DNA of 64,000 nt from Adiantum capillus-veneris (Eukaryota; Streptophyta; Polypodiopsida; Polypodiales; Pteridaceae), in the NCBI GenBank assembly GCA_014529385.2, contig CM043948.1, positions 26,353,768 through 26,417,767 of the forward strand, read 5' to 3'. The position numbers were made by a program, and so were the translations under genes. This document shows, one piece after another, positions 11,656 to 21,006 of the stretch. Below the pieces are notes generated by a model that saw only the letters and a program-made list of their open reading frames with translations, was not told the origin of the DNA and searched no databases. The number at the start of each line of letters is the position of its first letter. Positions within the stretch are counted from its first letter, which is position 1.

Positions 11656-11659
<4 letters not shown>
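10080..11659 (-). repeat. gypsy 1 5' LTR
   Basis: About 1.58 kb; on the minus strand it should run TGTCATAATAATC to AAATGTTACA, as in the sister LTR at 46574-48249. In this copy the outer end reads ATTATGAC and then passes straight into (CT)n, so the last base of the terminal dinucleotide and any target duplication are lost in the microsatellite. Short open frames inside (for example at 10217-10408) are not genes: the same stretch recurs in non-coding LTRs at 28.2-28.5 kb and 47.8-48.1 kb. Confidence 0.85.
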
Positions 11660-11696
<37 letters not shown>

Positions 11697-11758
11697 CACA
11701 CACATACAACAACGTTGTCGCATGGGAGTACACCCCCCCCGCCTCCCCCCCCCCCCCC

Positions 11759-11815
<57 letters not shown>

Positions 11816-11820
11816 ACAAG
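11660..11820. repeat. Compound microsatellite (CT)n, poly-C, (CT)n, (CA)n
   Basis: (CT)n from 11660 to about 11693, poly-C at 11745-11769, (CT)n to 11790, then (CA)n to 11818. The unit between the tracts (ACATACAACAACGTTGTCGCATGGGAG in essence) recurs at 31345-31375 within the duplicated RLK segment. Confidence 0.95.
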
Positions 11821-12458
11821 TGACGTTGCAGTGGAGTCAGCCTCGGCCCTGTATAAGGTCTGTGTGTTTGTGTGTGTGTGCTATCGAGCGAGCAAAATGA
11901 CGCTATCAAGTGGAAAAAATGGCACTATTTCTTGCTAAATTTTGTTGGGCGCACGAGTATTGGGGGGGACAAGTGCACGACGCATGGCACATCATATTAA
12001 AGAAATAGAATAGATGTATAGCATGAACTCATGGTTCATGAGCGTTTCATTTTAGTAGAGACATTGAAAGTTGTCTCGCGATCGTTTGTGCACTCTATTT
12101 TCACTCTCTACTATTCTCCCTCTCTCTCTTCTCTTTCTTTCTGTGCCAGAATGAAATATATTTACTTTCACTTGGTCGCTTCTGGGTCCGCTTTCATTCA
12201 TCCACACGCAGTGGTAACCTTGAATGCTAAGATGTGTTAGTGTGGTTTGGCTCATGGTTTAAACTCTATGTTATGGGGGGTGAAAATTCCCTCCTCTATC
12301 TTTTGGTTTTAAACTCTAATGTAATATAAATTGTGTCCTAATTAAAAATGTTAAATTCAATATTTCTTGCATAAACCAGAGGGGAGGTATCTCTCACAAA
12401 AACGAAGCATAGACTACACCATAATCCCTGAGAGTAATAAAAGCGCGTCAAGGTATAC
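11821..12458. other. 3' flank of the RLK gene, duplicated at 31.46-32.6 kb
   Basis: I see no gene. The block is homologous to 31463-32602 (for example GTGACGTTG followed by GTATAAGGTCT, and CACTATTTCTTGCTAAATTTTGTTG). The second copy has about 500 extra bases, including duplicated short pieces at 32490-32640. It probably holds the 3' UTR and terminator of the RLK, but no clear AATAAA is positioned for it. Confidence 0.6.
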
Positions 12459-12893
12459 TTATAGGCTCGTCTGTCCTATGTGCCCTGCCGAACGAAAGCT
12501 GCGCGTGTGCCCACTCATCTCTCTAATAAGTATGGGAAGCTGGGCAGAACGGTGGTGGGGGGATTTGATGTGTAGCAGAGTTCGAACTATCTCTTTGGAG
12601 GTGGGGCGTTGTTTGGGAGCCTGAGCAGTGCAGGAAAGTGCCAGCTCCATCAAGTCAAACGCCTCTTTTTGCTTGTTGCCGGCCTCCACGCCCAGGCGCA
12701 AGGTGGGGTTCAGGGCAACCAGGTATTTGTCCGGCCACAATCGTTTCACCCAGTTGGGCATCTCTATGCCTTGCTCGTAGAACACCTCACTCGTTGGCTG
12801 CCTCCCTGTCAGCATGCACAATAGCACCATACCATAGCTGTAAATGTCGCCCTTCACTGAATTGTGAGTCAGTTCTGCGCATTCTGCAACAGG
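12459..12893 (-). CDS. RLK exon 3: kinase C-lobe
   Basis: Begins after the acceptor TGTTGCAG at 12894-12895 and completes a Glu codon split with exon 2 (IAPE). It reads through VKGDIYSYGMVLLCMLTGRQPTSE, the usual subdomain IX region of plant RLKs (Asp and Gly conserved), then the Arg of subdomain XI in APKQRPTSKEIVRTL. It ends in a Ser/Arg-rich tail, stop 12459-12461. No stop codon or shift in this exon. The homologous exon in the second copy (32603-33010) has an in-frame loss in the middle. Confidence 0.88.
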   Translation of the reverse strand, partial: PVAECAELTHNSVKGDIYSYGMVLLCMLTGRQPTSEVFYEQGIEMPNWVKRLWPDKYLVALNPTLRLGVEAGNKQKEAFDLMELALSCTAQAPKQRPTSKEIVRTLLHIKSPHHRSAQLPILIREMSGHTRSFRSAGHIGQTSL

Positions 12894-13271
12894 ACATGAT
12901 GCGGTATATTAATGTTTCGCCCTTTCACATGTTAAGCAAAGTGCATTACTTGAGGATGATTAAGGCCATTACTATGGTGCTAGAGCAGGAATGACGCCCC
13001 ACACCTGGTGCGACCATGTGCGCATGATGGATGTGGTTACTTAATGCAGATTTTGAAACTTGCCTGAAGATGGCATGCACAGATCATTGAGGAACATCCA
13101 GTCATTTAATGCGAGTTCTGAAGAAGAGTGGATGAAAGCCGTGATGCCAGAGAGCTACATTATGGACCCTGAACACAGTGCCAGGTATATGTGCATGCAT
13201 TTAAAGCAGCCAAGACATTCAATGAGCCGATGAAACATGCTGATAAATTGTGGAGAGAGAGAGATTAAGAC
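12894..13271 (-). other. RLK intron 2
   Basis: 378 bp. Donor GTCTTAAT follows ATTGCTCCAG; acceptor TGTTGCAG precedes AATGCGCAG. Splicing keeps the kinase frame (IAP to ECAELTHNS). It contains a small GA run next to the donor and is conserved with 33011-33380 of the duplicate. Confidence 0.85.
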
Positions 13272-13856
13272 CTGGAGCAATGTAGCCAATAGATCCTCTG
13301 AAGTAGGATGCTGAATAGGAATTGTTGCCAGGGCTCAGGATCCGTGCTATACCAAAATCGGAGACATGTGCTGTATACACCTCGTCGAGCAAGATGTTGC
13401 TTGGTTTCAAATCGCAGTGGATTATGGATGGGTCACACTCATGGTGCAAATACACCAATGCTTGTGCCACATCTAATGCTATGTCCATGAGCCTCCTCCA
13501 CTTCAGTTGGTATCTGTCATTTTCAAAGAGCAGCTTTTCAAGGCTTCCATTGGGCATGTACTCCAGCACTAAAGCTTTCATCTTGAGGTTGCAGCAGGTG
13601 CTCAATATACGCACAAGATTTCTGTGTCTCATCTTGCCAAGTGTGTTGCATTCTTTGTGGAAGAAGTAGTCAGCTTTGTCAAGTTTATCCTCCCAGTTGA
13701 ATTTCTTCACAGCCACCACTAGCCCCTCCCTGAGAGTAGCCTTGTAAACTTTGCTGGTTCCACCACTCCCTATCAGGTTTATATCAGCAAATCCCCCTGT
13801 GGCAACATCAAGCTCCTCAGCTGTGACTCTCAATGAAGATACGGTCTTACTTGAAT
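13272..13856 (-). CDS. RLK exon 2: kinase N-lobe and catalytic loop
   Basis: Starts after TTATGGTTAG and completes the Asp codon of HQD at the exon junction. Visible: the glycine loop GSGGTSKVYKA, the ATP-binding Lys in VAVKKF, the HRNLVRIL segment, the hinge LVLEYMPNGSLEKLL, the catalytic loop IIHCDLKPSNILL, the DFG motif VSDFGIARIL, and the GYIAP segment at the donor. All catalytic residues are present. The Cys before the catalytic Asp marks a non-RD kinase. The exon is fully open here; both other copies in the window carry a TAG at the Trp codon of FNWED. Confidence 0.9.
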
Positions 13857-13937
13857 CTAACCATAAGCATCAGAGCATTAGGATCTCGTAGAATGACCAT
13901 GCTATTGAGCTAGGGAACCCAATTTCAAAGTAGATAC
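13857..13937 (-). other. RLK intron 1
   Basis: 81 bp with donor GTATCTAC after CACCAAG and acceptor TTATGGTTAG. If unspliced, the frame ends at a stop inside the intron. It lies just after the juxtamembrane basic stretch RRHRSLAHKKRRLHQ. Confidence 0.88.
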
Positions 13938-16180
13938 CTTGGTGGAGTCTGCGCTTCTTGTGCGCTAGTGACCGATGCCTCCTGTACCATAGAAAAAGGC
14001 CACATGCAATAATCAGGACACCCACTATGCCACAAGCGAGCAAGAAAATGGTTGACCTTGGAACCCTCTTCCGAGTTGGTTTGTCAAGCTCCGAGCATAG
14101 AGCAACGAGTGGTGGGCCACAAAGCTCGGCATTGTCAGCAAATGAGCTAGCAGTAACGTTGAGTTGCAAGAGATTAACAGGTATCTGCCCTGTCAAGAGG
14201 TTTGTGGAGAGATCAAGTGACACAAGGCTCATGAGCTCGCCCAACTCCTTTGGTATTTGCCCTTGTAGTTTGTTGTGTGAGAGGTTCAAAGTCATAAGTT
14301 CGACACATTTTACAAGTGTAGGTGGAATTATACCAGAGAGCTTGTTGGATGAAAAATCAAGAACTTGAATATGTTGCAAATTGCCAAATTCATCGGGGAT
14401 GGTTCCAGTCAGCAAGTTATGAGATAGCACAAGGCTAGAATGTAAGGAAGAAAGGGTAAACAAGGATAGTGGGATGAGGCCTGAGAAGTTGTTATGTGAC
14501 AAATCTAAGTCTTCTAAGATACTGCACTTACCAAGACTATCAGGAATGCTTCCTTGTAATTCATTTCCCTGCAAATGGAGGTAGCGCAGAAAGGAAAGCT
14601 TACCAAGCTGCGGTGGCAGAGGGCCATGCAGCATGTTCTCTTCAAGGTCCAGTTCTGACAAAGCGACACAATTGCCAAGTTCGGCAGGGATGGGCCCATT
14701 GAGATGATTCCCTTGGAGGTTGAGGCGTTGGAGGTTAACCAGTCTCCCAAACACACTGGGTATCGATCCAGAGATTTTATTATGTGCCATGTACATTGTG
14801 CAGATTGCAGTGGCATTGGCAAATGTCTCTGGCAAATGCCCAGTTAAGTGATTCACAGATAGGTTTAGCAGATATAAATTGGGAAACCGTGCAATAAATG
14901 AAGGCAATGGACCATTAAGCTGGTTAACATTGAGCTCAAGGGAGCGAAATTTAGTGCAATTAGCCAAAGATAGAGGTATTGTGCCAGAGAGGTTGTTAAA
15001 AATCATAGAAAGAACCTTGAGACCTGCGAGGAATCCGAGACCCCATGGAATGCTACCAGTGAAGGCGTTATAACCCAAGTCTAGTGTGGAGAGAGCAGAA
15101 AGGTTTGAGAAGCTCTCAGGTATATTTCCAGTGAGGTTGTTGTAATTGAGGAACAACTCTTGCAGGAAGACTAGTTTTCCCAGGGAAGGGGGCACACCAC
15201 CACTCAGGTAGTTCTTTGTCAAGTACAGTTGCTCTAGATTGGTTAAGTCGGAGAGTTCTTTGGGGATGGACCCTTGCAGCTTGTTGCCATTAAGATACAA
15301 GAGTTGCAGTCCGGAGCAGTTACCAAGCGCAGAGGGCAGAAACCCACTGAGCGAATTGTCATGTAGATTCAACAAGGCATTGTCCTCGGGTGGAGCATTT
15401 GCCGGGAGTGCAAAAGGTATGTTACTTATCTGATGAGGAATATCACCTGTAAGAGCATTCATTTGACAAGTCCAGTGAAAATAAGCTGGAGCAGTTGCCC
15501 AGCTCAGCAGGAATGGAGCCTATCAAGTTGTTGGAGTAGAGAGCAAGGTATTTGAGCTCTGGTAGGTTTCTGAGCGCAGCAGGGATGCTTTCCGAGAGAG
15601 TGTTGTCGGAGAGGCTAAGGTCTTGGAGCTGAGTGCAATTGGCAAGCTGAGAAGGAATGGCTCCAGAGAGGCGGTTGTGGAAGAGTTCAAGTTGTTGCAG
15701 TTGTACAAGAGAGGAAAGAGAGGGGGGGATGCTACTGAGGAGGTTGTTGTGGGAAAGGTCAAGGGCTTGGAGCTGAGTGCAATTGGCAAGCTCAGAAGGG
15801 ATAGATCCAGAGAGATTATTTTGGGAGAGGTAGAGGATTTGTAGGCGATGCGGGAAGGGAGGGATGGGCCCAGAGATGGCATTCTGGGAGAGGTCGAGGA
15901 AGCTCAGAAAAGTGAGGTTGGAGAGAGAAGAGGAGATGGTACCCTGCAAGCCGAAGCCAGAGAGAGAGATGCCCACCACGCGGTCTTGCCCCCTGTGATC
16001 GCACGACACCCCCTCCCACTTGCAGTAATGTGCAGAGTTGTTCACTTCCCAGCTTTCCAGCAGGTTGTTCCCGCCTTCTATTTGCCATTTGAACTCCATC
16101 AATGCTGTTATGGTCCGCTCTTGAGTGATGGCTTGCAAATGGGGAACCAACAGCATCCACCATAGTAAGACGACAACCAT
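13938..16180 (-). pseudogene. RLK exon 1: signal peptide, LRR ectodomain, transmembrane helix (frameshifted)
   Basis: From ATG 16180: signal peptide MVVVLLWWMLLVPHLQA, then the LRRNT-type cap (ITALMEFKWQI, HYCKWEGVSCD) and about twenty 24-residue repeats of the pattern LxxLxLxxNxLxGxIPxxL. After LCGPPLVALC comes the transmembrane helix TIFLLACGIVGVLIIACGLF and a basic juxtamembrane segment. The frame breaks near 15453-15462: reading from upstream gives LDLSNECSYR and a stop, whereas a one-base shift keeps the LRR pattern (NALTGDIP). I cannot tell a real mutation from a base-calling error. Both truncated copies in the window lack this stretch, so they cannot settle it. Confidence 0.88.

Positions 16181-16189
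<9 letters not shown>

Positions 16190-16222
<33 letters not shown>
16190..16222. repeat. (GA)n just upstream of the RLK start codon
   Basis: About 33 bp of GA on the plus strand, so (CT)n in the 5' UTR on the sense strand, ending ten bases before the ATG. CT-rich 5' leaders are common in plants and may affect expression. That is inference. Confidence 0.9.
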
Positions 16223-16230
<8 letters not shown>

Positions 16231-16328
16231 AGAGAGGATGCCTCTTATAGAGGATTTGTGATTAGTGGCCCCTTGCACTCGAGGGAGATTCAAACATCAA
16301 AGTTAGTTGAAGCATGATCGACTACCTC

Positions 16329-16337
16329 TTTATATAG
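16329..16337 (-). promoter_or_regulatory. Candidate TATA box of the RLK
   Basis: On the minus strand CTATATAAAG lies about 150 bases upstream of the ATG, a normal distance for a plant gene with a 120-base leader. A weaker match (CCATATAAAG) lies near 16490-16497. Confidence 0.5.
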
Positions 16338-16340
16338 ACC

Positions 16341-17291
16341 TTAATTCAAGATATTTTGGAAGAACTTTAAGTTGTGGAGACCATACTACCTTCAATAGAT
16401 ATAGTGCAAGTATACTTTAAAGAGAAGAAAACACTAAAGGGAAAATAAGCAAAAGATAAACACATGTATCGATGTGCACTCCACCATCTCTTTATATGGA
16501 CACAAAAAATCTTTTGACTTTTCATTTTCATGGGTCTTTTCATTTTCTAAACTCACCCTTTAGGTATGCACTTAAGATGTTTTGAAAGGCTTTTTATTTT
16601 TCCAAGATTGGGGAGACCTAGCCCGAGGTAATGGAGAGTTGGCGTAAAACTAATTTGTCTGACAAATATTATTGAAATGGGTAGTCTATAGCATTGAAGA
16701 AACATGTGTGTCCAAAAGGAACAGTAGAGAAATTGCTTGGTGTTACAGTCCCACAAAAGCCTAATGGAAACATGAATAATGAGCTCCATGAATACAAATT
16801 TTCTATAATCTAAGAGCACTCTCATTAGTGGGGGAAGATCGAACCGTTTTTTGAACAAATCAATAGAAGGTCAACCAATCATTATGTCATAGTCCCACGT
16901 TTTCTTTGCCACTAGTAAGAAGTTTGTATTTGTAACTCCTCTTTTTTTTCACCCATTGAGTTCTTTTCCTTGCATTTCAAAAAAGTGTTTTATGAGGCCC
17001 ATGGATTCTCAAAAGGATTCTCAAAGTACATTCATAAGGATTCTCAAAGTTGGAAATCTATTTTCCCACTAGGAGGGGCCAAGGGTACATGTTATTGAAA
17101 AGACAAATCACTGAGAATCTAAGTTATTCTCTCTCTCTCTCTCTCTCTCAAAATGGGCAAAGGCAATGAACATTAATGCATTTACTATCAAGTTGAAATA
17201 TACGATGTATCAAGTTGAAATATACGATGATTGGAGTTGTCTTGATTTAAATAAAGTGTCCTAACATAATCCTTTGGTGAGATACAACCTT
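16341..17291. other. Spacer between the RLK gene and its truncated copy
   Basis: AT-rich; I see no gene. It contains (CT)n at about 17129-17150 and a short direct repeat of AAGTTGAAATATACGATG around 17194-17232. The open frame at 16553-16858 has no recognisable motif. Confidence 0.6.
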
Positions 17292-18180
17292 ATACAATCT
17301 TGCCAAGTGTGTTGCATTCTTTATGGAAGAAGTAGTCAGCTTTGTCAAGGTTATCCTCCTAGTTGAATTTCTTCACAGCCACCACTAGCCCCTCCTTGAG
17401 AGTAGCCTTGTAAACTTTGCTGGTTCCACCACTCCCTATCAGGTTTATATCAGAAAATCCCCCTGTGGCAACATCAAGCTCCTCAGCTGTGACTCTCAAT
17501 GAAGATGCGGTCTTACTTGAATCTAACCATAAGCATCAGAGCATTAGAATCTCGTAGAATGACCATGCTCTTGAGCTAGGGAACCCAATTTCAAAGTAGA
17601 TACCTTGGTGGAGTCTACGCTTCTTGTGCGCTAGTGACCGATGCCTCCTGCACCATAGAAAAAGGCCACATGCAATAATCAGGGCACCCACTATGCCACA
17701 AGCGAGGAAGAAAATGGTTGACCTTGGAACCTTCTTTCGAGTTGGCTCCGGGCATAGAGCAACGAGTGGAGGGCCACAAAGCCCGGCATTGTCAGCAAAT
17801 GAGCTAGCAGTAATGTTGAGTTGCAAGAGATTAGCAGGTATCTGCCCTGTCAAGAGGTTTGTGGAGAGATCAAGTGACACAAGGCTCATGAGCTCGCCCA
17901 ACTCCTTTGGTATTTGCCCTTGTAGTTTGTTGTGTGAGAAATTCAATGTCGTAAGTTCCAACACATTTTACAAGTGTAGGTGGAATCGTACCAGAGAGCT
18001 TGTTGGATGAAAAATCAAGAACTTGAATATGTTGCAAATTGCCAAATTCATTGGGGATGGCTGCAGTCAGTAAGTTATGAGAAGTTATGGCTAGAATATA
18101 AGGAAGAAAGGGTAAACAAGGATAGCGGGATGAGGCCTGAGAAGTTGTTATGTGACAAATGCTTCCCTGTAATTCATTTT
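17292..18180 (-). pseudogene. Truncated RLK copy 2
   Basis: From right to left: the last LRRs, transmembrane helix, intron 1 region and first part of the kinase exon of the RLK at 12.5-16.2 kb. It is cut at both ends (18180 in the LRRs, about 17292 in the kinase N-lobe). Lesions: TAG at 17359-17361 replacing the Trp of FNWED, a frameshift near 17965 (one extra base against the full gene), and an internal loss of about 50 bases near 18160, where GACAAAT joins GCTTCC. It shares the TAG and a small deletion before TRKKVPRST with copy 3, so the two copies descend from one already broken ancestor. Confidence 0.9.
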
Positions 18181-19332
18181 GCCCCGGCTCATCAATTACA
18201 ATGTTTATCTAGAAAGTGGGAGTTACATTATTCCCGATTCATCAAAATAATAAGTGTTTTTACAATGAAACCTCCGAAAAATGATATTCGAGTTATCCGA
18301 GTTAGCCTGCTGCTAACACTTCCTCCACTTGGTCGGTTCTAAGTCCAAGTTCACTCACACACATTCAAGGGTAGCACTAGATGCTTACCTCTGGGTTCAC
18401 TTTGATATAATATAAATTTTGTACCAATGAAATATGCTAAATTGTCTATTTCTTGACCCTTGGGCAGGGAATTTCACATCTGGTATCAAAGCCAAAAGTT
18501 AAAGTGATGACTTAAAGATTGATACTAGTAGAGTTACTTATGCATCATGCACACATTCATGAATGTTGTTTGATTTGTAAGAGCTATACATATGGTTTAT
18601 GGTTCATGATAAGGGTAAGAGTTGCATAAAGAGGAATCATGTTTATGTTGATATGCATCGTCACTGGGGCTAACTAGCAATCCACACTAAACAACAACGA
18701 AGAGGAGGTCTAGAGGTCAACTCAATTTGTGTTAATGTAGGAGGGGTTGATTAAGATAGAACTTTTAGCTAGACCTACACTACTCAAATCATGTATGAGG
18801 AGTTTGATTTGGCTCTTGTTGTGGCTTGAGAAGAGATGTGGCACTTAAATTTGTTTGTTTGGTGTTGATATCTTACCATTGGCAAGTAATTGGAATCCTT
18901 TTAGAGATTGGGCTCACAAAGGGAGGCAAAGCAACTTGGCTCACAGTGTGGCATGGGAGGCATGTGTTTTGGCTTGCTCCAACAAAGTGACATTCTCTAT
19001 ATGTTGTAGGAGCAGGTGGATGGGTGGACCGGTATTGATTTTGGATTTAAGGTTATGACTAGTATTTGACTCGTGCATTGCTGCTACAGCTAGAAAAAGA
19101 ATGGTCTTTACTTTTGATTACTATCTCCCCTTGAAGACACAAAAAAATCAATGCTTTTGTTCTACATGCTTACAATCCACTTCATATCAAAAAAATTAGA
19201 TCCTCACAAATAATATCGAGGTGCATGAGGATTTAAATCTCCCTTTGATTCCAAGATTGAGATCTTTTCTCACACTTTACTTATGATTGCTAGCCTCAAC
19301 TTAATAGACTTAAGAGTGTTCTACTTCTACTT

Positions 19333-19470
<138 letters not shown>

Positions 19471-19650
19471 CCTTTGTATTTCTTGGCTTAGCAATGCTAG
19501 TCAGTATGGTGTGAGGAGATGAGGGTCCTGAGGAGATGAGGGTCCAAAAATATCAACATAGTCATAAGCCTTCACTTGGAAATGCAATTAGCTCTAGTGT
19601 TGGCTTGAACATCTGAAATTCAATTAAACCCCGCATATTTTATTCTCCTT

Positions 19651-19766
19651 CCTACTTGCTTGGATCCCTACATCTTTCTTGTGGATGCAGTAGTAGTGTG
19701 CAACATCACCTACTTGCTTGGATCCCTACATCTTTCTTGTGGATGCAGTAGTAGTGTGCAACATCA
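19651..19766. repeat. 58-bp tandem duplication
   Basis: Two identical or nearly identical copies starting CCTACTTGCTTGGATCCC at 19651 and 19709. Confidence 0.95.
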
Positions 19767-20126
19767 CCTAGTCTCTAGTAGACACTTGAGAAGATGTCTC
19801 CCCCCCGTGATCTAGTTAGTGTTGGGAAAATGGCTTACAAGTCTAGTATTACAAAGGGGTAAGTGAGCAAGGTTTTAAAACATGAGAACCTATAATCGCT
19901 AGCATAATGATAGAGCCTCACATGCTTAATACTTGAGTTCGCTCTCTCCAATGTAATCACATTTCTTTCAAGTGCACAAGAATGTTGACTATGACATGGC
20001 TTCCACATTGGCAATGCAATTGACTCTACATATGGCCAATTAGATATAATACAATTGATATGATCACCTTATCTACAAAGAGTAAAAGAGGTCATTAATG
20101 TAAGCATAGAGCTTTAAGCTCCCAAG

Positions 20127-20640
20127 GGTTGAGTTGGATTTAATGTGATTGGCCTCACCATGTAGGGTGTTGTCTATATTCTCCACTTCCTAGATGTGTA
20201 ACATGGGGACACCTATTATCTAGTCACAACAATGCAAATGCACGTAAGTTCTATAGGGTTGAGTTGGCTTTAATGTGATTGGCCTCACCATGTAGGGTGT
20301 TGTCGAGATTCTCCACTTCCTAGGTGTGTAACATGGGGACACCTATTATCTAGTCAAGGGTTGAGTTGGCTTTAATGTGATTGGCCTCACCATGCAGGGT
20401 GTTGGCTAGATTCTCCACTTCCTAGGTGTGTAACATGGGGACACCTAATATCTAGTCACAACAAGGGTTGAGTTGGCTTTAATGTGATTGGCTTTAAGCT
20501 CCCAAGGGTTGATTTGTGTTTAATGTGATTGGCCTCACCATGTAGGGTGTTGTCTAGATTCTCCACTTCCTAGGTGTGTAACATGGGGACACCTATTCTC
20601 TAGTCACAACAATGCAAATGCACATAAGTTCTATAGGGGG
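20127..20640. repeat. Minisatellite with 90-130-bp variant units
   Basis: Four to five copies of a unit beginning GGGTTGAGTTGG, then TTAATGTGATTGGCCTCACC, then CTCCACTTCCTAG and ACATGGGGACACCTA. They start near 20127, 20257, 20347, 20464 (partial) and 20506. Units differ in length, because some include a further block AATGCAAATGCAC and others do not. Confidence 0.9.
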
Positions 20641-20809
20641 CATGTAGTTTATTGATGTATATATATTGTAAGCCCTTAAAACCTGACAACAACAAAGGAA
20701 AAACAAGGTTTCTTAGTTATATATATATAATTGTTTGGGCATTACGCTAAATTGAAGGGTGCATCGCAAAATGGAATTTGTCACCACTAAGCATTCTCTC
20801 TCTCTCTTT

Positions 20810-20811
<2 letters not shown>

Positions 20812-20849
<38 letters not shown>
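20812..20849. repeat. (GT)n abutting an LTR end
   Basis: A GT tract that runs directly into the left LTR of the LARD-like element. It is preceded by a short CT run. Confidence 0.93.
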
Positions 20850-20851
<2 letters not shown>

Positions 20852-20989
20852 GGCAGAGGGGACTAGAACATGCTAATATCCACCTAGCCATGCTCTATAT
20901 AGGCCCTTGGCCTGCTAATCATAGAGACCCCCTTGATTGCATGTCCATCCTGGCCCTTGGCCCTACCCGGTCCTACCCTTGGCACGACA
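20847..20989 (-). repeat. LARD-like element, 3' LTR
   Basis: On the minus strand it begins TGTCGTGCCAAGGG and ends near CCTCTGCCTTACA. It contains CTATATAGGC (20896-20905), a possible TATA box of about the right position. It has no MITE, so it also shows the empty site. Confidence 0.75.
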
Positions 20990-20990
20990 T

Positions 20991-21006
20991 TACTCCCCCC
21001 TTCAAG
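20991..21006 (-). promoter_or_regulatory. LARD-like element, polypurine tract
   Basis: Minus strand CTTGAAGGGGGGAGTA directly before TGTCGTGCC. Confidence 0.7.

Larger units (their letters stand above)
1..11659 (-). mobile_element. Ty3/gypsy element 1, chromovirus-like, interrupted
   Basis: A minus-strand LTR retrotransposon. From right to left it has a 5' LTR (11659-10080), a tRNA-Met primer site, a leader, gag, protease, reverse transcriptase, RNase H and integrase. The window edge cuts it inside integrase, so its 3' LTR is not visible. A complete copia element (3588-9074) sits inside gag and divides the gypsy into 9075-11659 and 1-3587. Gene order PR-RT-RH-INT and the RT and integrase motifs place it in Ty3/gypsy. 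A chromovirus affinity is inferred from overall similarity and is not proven, because the C-terminus lies outside the window. Several stop codons and frameshifts show that it is inactive. Confidence 0.9.
12459..16180 (-). pseudogene. LRR receptor-like kinase gene, three exons, one frameshift
   Basis: A complete-length receptor kinase gene: signal peptide, LRR ectodomain, transmembrane helix, Ser/Thr kinase. Exons on the minus strand are 16180-13938, 13856-13272 and 12893-12459, with introns of 81 and 378 bp that have GT and AG ends and join codons correctly. One single-base frameshift near 15453-15462 separates the N-terminal and C-terminal halves of the ectodomain. That makes it either a recent pseudogene or a gene with a sequencing error. 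The kinase has HCD instead of HRD before the catalytic Asp, a non-RD kinase, which in plants is typical of pattern-recognition receptors of the FLS2/EFR/Xa21 type (LRR-XII). A role in sensing microbes is inference from that family. Confidence 0.85.

Noticed and set aside
18470-18494. Full retrotransposon starting at the TGGTATCAAAGCC primer-like site
   Set aside because: The site has a mismatch and no gag or pol follows; kept only as a possible relic in the spacer entry.
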